From: Planctomycetota bacterium
Lineage (GTDB): Bacteria > Planctomycetota > Planctomycetia > Pirellulales > Pirellulaceae
Reading direction: 5' to 3'
Length of the DNA stretch: 40,685 nucleotides
Assembly: GCA_027619595.1 (NCBI GenBank)
Contig: JAQCHP010000031.1
Span: 1 to 40,685, forward strand
Made by a program: the position numbers and the translations under genes. This document shows positions 39,355 through 40,685 of the stretch, one piece after another (the first letter of the stretch is position 1; every line of letters starts with the position of its first letter). The notes under the pieces were generated by a model. The model did no database searches. It was not told the DNA's origin and worked only from the letters and a program-made list of their open reading frames with translations.

Positions 39355-39675
39355 TGGGCAAAACCAATTAAGGCAACTGATGCAACGTATGCGGAGCACG
39401 TTAACGCCAAATCCGGAACGGTTCTTGTTGATTTCTACGCCGATTGGTGTGGCCTTTGTAAAGTCCAGGGCGCAATTCTGGCTGACTATGCTCGCAGCAA
39501 TCCGGACGTCTTCGTTGTCAAAGTGTGTGTTGACGAAAGTCCCGAATTGGCGGCCGAATTCAAAGGCACAGGAATTCCGGCCGTTAAAGTCTTCCGGGGC
39601 TATGTGCTATGGACTGAGCACGTTGGGATTGCTGATACTGCAACGCTCGATGATATGTTGGATGGAAAGCAATGA
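39354..39675 (+). pseudogene. Thioredoxin with a one-base insertion at its start
   Basis: The phosphatase TAA (39352-39354) shares its A with an ATG (39354-39356). The frame that follows this ATG stops after five codons. One base over, the sequence reads KPIKATDATYAEHVNAKSGTVLVDFYADWCGLCKVQGAILADYARSNPDVFVVKVCVDESPELAAEFKGTGIPAVKVFRGYVLW to TGA 39673, a complete 105-residue thioredoxin with active site WCGLC. Removing one G from GGG at 39356-39358 gives MAKPIKATDATYAEHV. The normal gene would therefore be phosphatase-trx coupled by TAATG. No in-frame ATG, GTG or TTG remains before the active site. Confidence 0.85.
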
Positions 39676-39738
39676 TTCTTGCCAGCACGATGCCCATTCA
39701 TAGGCAACTATACCCAATCCCGGCTGTAGGGAGGCGAG

Positions 39739-40647
39739 ATGCACACGAAAAGAACGGCGTTTGTAAGTGGCGTATTCAGCAAACGTTTCTGCTGGCCAGT
39801 AGTTGCAAGTTCTGTTTGCCATCTGGTTCTGGCGTTTGCCGCTACATCATGGTTGATCGAATCACCGATAGATGACGTGCTTCACTTGGAGTTTCGGACG
39901 TACGATCGGGAAGCATCCGAGTTGGTTCTGACACCTCTTTTCGAGATTCCGCCTCCAAAGGTCGTAATCGAAACGCAGGTAGAAGTCGAAGATGTTGTGG
40001 TTCCCAGCATCAACTTGGACTTCGCACTAATCAGCCTGGGTGGCTCTCAGGGAACATTATCGACGGAGTCGCACTCGAGCAAGATGATAAAGGCAATCGG
40101 CAGGTCAACATCTGGGGTTGGGCAAGGCAGTGGCGACGCGGAACGCGGATCTGGCAATGGTCGGGGTGGCAACGGAGCTTACGAGCCTTTTAACGCATTG
40201 CTGGAGAACTTAAGGCAAGGACTTGATCTGGTCATCGTGTTTGACAGTACGAGTAGCATGGAATATGAGATTAACGTCATGAAAATGACCTTTATGCATC
40301 TCGCCACGCGGTTGTTAGAAGTGTTGCCCAATACTCGCATCGCCTGTGTGACGTATAAAGACACAACCGACACTCCAGTCGTAGCGTACTCAGCGCTAAC
40401 CAATGATCTTCATCACGTCCACGCCTTTCTGTCGCAGGTACGAGCTTCCGGTGGCGGACAGGACATCCCAGAGGCTGTGGAACTGGGCTTGTGGCAGGCG
40501 ATCGACGGCTTTCCTACTCGCAATGATGCGGTGAAGGTCATCCTTCTTTTCGGCGACGCACCGCCGCGCCCAGACGGGTTCAATAAAGCGATGGGCTTGG
40601 CTCGACGGTTTTCATCGAATTCCAAGAACTTTAGGCTCTTCCGATGA
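39739..40647 (+). CDS. Membrane-anchored von Willebrand factor A domain protein
   Basis: A 302-residue protein with an N-terminal transmembrane segment (VVASSVCHLVLAFAATSWLI, about 22-42), an acidic stretch, and a Gly/Ser-rich linker (STSGVGQGSGDAERGSGNGRGGNGAYEPF). A VWA domain begins at DLVIVFDSTSSMEYEINVMK, where D-x-T/S-x-S is the MIDAS metal site, with TYKDTTDTP and VILLFGDAPPRP as the later metal-contact segments. AGGGAGGC upstream supports ATG 39739. The end ARRFSSNSKNFRLFR is abrupt for this fold; the -1 frame stays open to the window edge, so the 3' part could be shifted, but I cannot verify it. Confidence 0.82.
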   Translation: MHTKRTAFVSGVFSKRFCWPVVASSVCHLVLAFAATSWLIESPIDDVLHLEFRTYDREASELVLTPLFEIPPPKVVIETQVEVEDVVVPSINLDFALISLGGSQGTLSTESHSSKMIKAIGRSTSGVGQGSGDAERGSGNGRGGNGAYEPFNALLENLRQGLDLVIVFDSTSSMEYEINVMKMTFMHLATRLLEVLPNTRIACVTYKDTTDTPVVAYSALTNDLHHVHAFLSQVRASGGGQDIPEAVELGLWQAIDGFPTRNDAVKVILLFGDAPPRPDGFNKAMGLARRFSSNSKNFRLFR

Positions 40648-40685
40648 ATCCGTGGGTAAAACGGGTCAAATCGATTGCGTTCGTG

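Noticed and set aside
39335-39703. 122-codon plus-strand frame over the thioredoxin region
   Set aside because: It is out of frame with the clear thioredoxin sequence and has no protein-like pattern.

Overview
The window looks like a chromosomal segment of a planctomycete, most likely of the Pirellulales type. The evidence is a secreted metalloprotease with the planctomycete N-terminal LExRxLLS-type motif and dockerin-like calcium motifs, long glycan-related genes, ECF sigma factors paired with large anti-sigma proteins, a DUF3179 protein and moderate GC. This assignment is from gene content and style, not from a database match.

Layout. (1) 1-4.7 kb: a secreted sialate O-acetylesterase (-) and a multidomain zinc metalloprotease (+) whose exported N-terminus is cut from the body by an in-frame amber codon. 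(2) 4.7-6.9 kb: a compact arsenic operon on the minus strand, arsR-acr3-arsC, with a perfect 8-bp inverted repeat just before arsR. (3) 7.0-11.9 kb: a minus-strand run hpt - glycosyltransferase - glycosyltransferase - asparagine synthase, probably surface glycan synthesis; a Wzx-type flippase follows at 16.7-18.2 kb. (4) 12-16.5 kb: esterase, small membrane protein, hisS, a YkgJ-type cysteine cluster protein and purU, with a family of GGGTCTC hairpins directly after two stop codons. (5) 18.2-25.7 kb: Fis-type regulator, nitrilase-family amidase, then a tightly overlapping folK-panC-lgt cluster (FolK carries a decayed kinase-like tail, Lgt carries an inserted PDZ domain), an ECF sigma/anti-sigma pair and a CDGSH iron-sulfur protein. 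(6) 25.7-31.7 kb: two DnaA-box-like 9-mers, a hypothetical protein, bioF, and a MacAB-like export system (permease, ATPase, membrane fusion protein).

(7) 32.2-40.7 kb is different. It begins at tRNA-Arg(CCG) and carries a WD40 remnant, an ECF sigma gene with a one-base frameshift plus its small zinc-finger anti-sigma, a secreted serine/tyrosine-rich protein, a secreted protein made of three YHS-like Cys-x2-Cys repeats, a Crp/Fnr regulator that runs deep into an antisense zinc-finger gene, two exported or cytoplasmic thioredoxin-like proteins (one frameshifted at its start codon), a DUF3179 protein, a SpoIIE-type phosphatase and a VWA protein. Two palindromic elements of 75 and 69 bp in this stretch have the RYYYAAC...GTTRRRY ends of integron attC sites. 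I read this as an accessory, partly decaying region with a metal/redox/stress flavour; the functional link between its genes is inference.

Three genes carry a lesion in otherwise well conserved coding sequence (one amber, two single-base frameshifts). Whether these are real mutations, recoding or assembly errors cannot be decided from this sequence alone.
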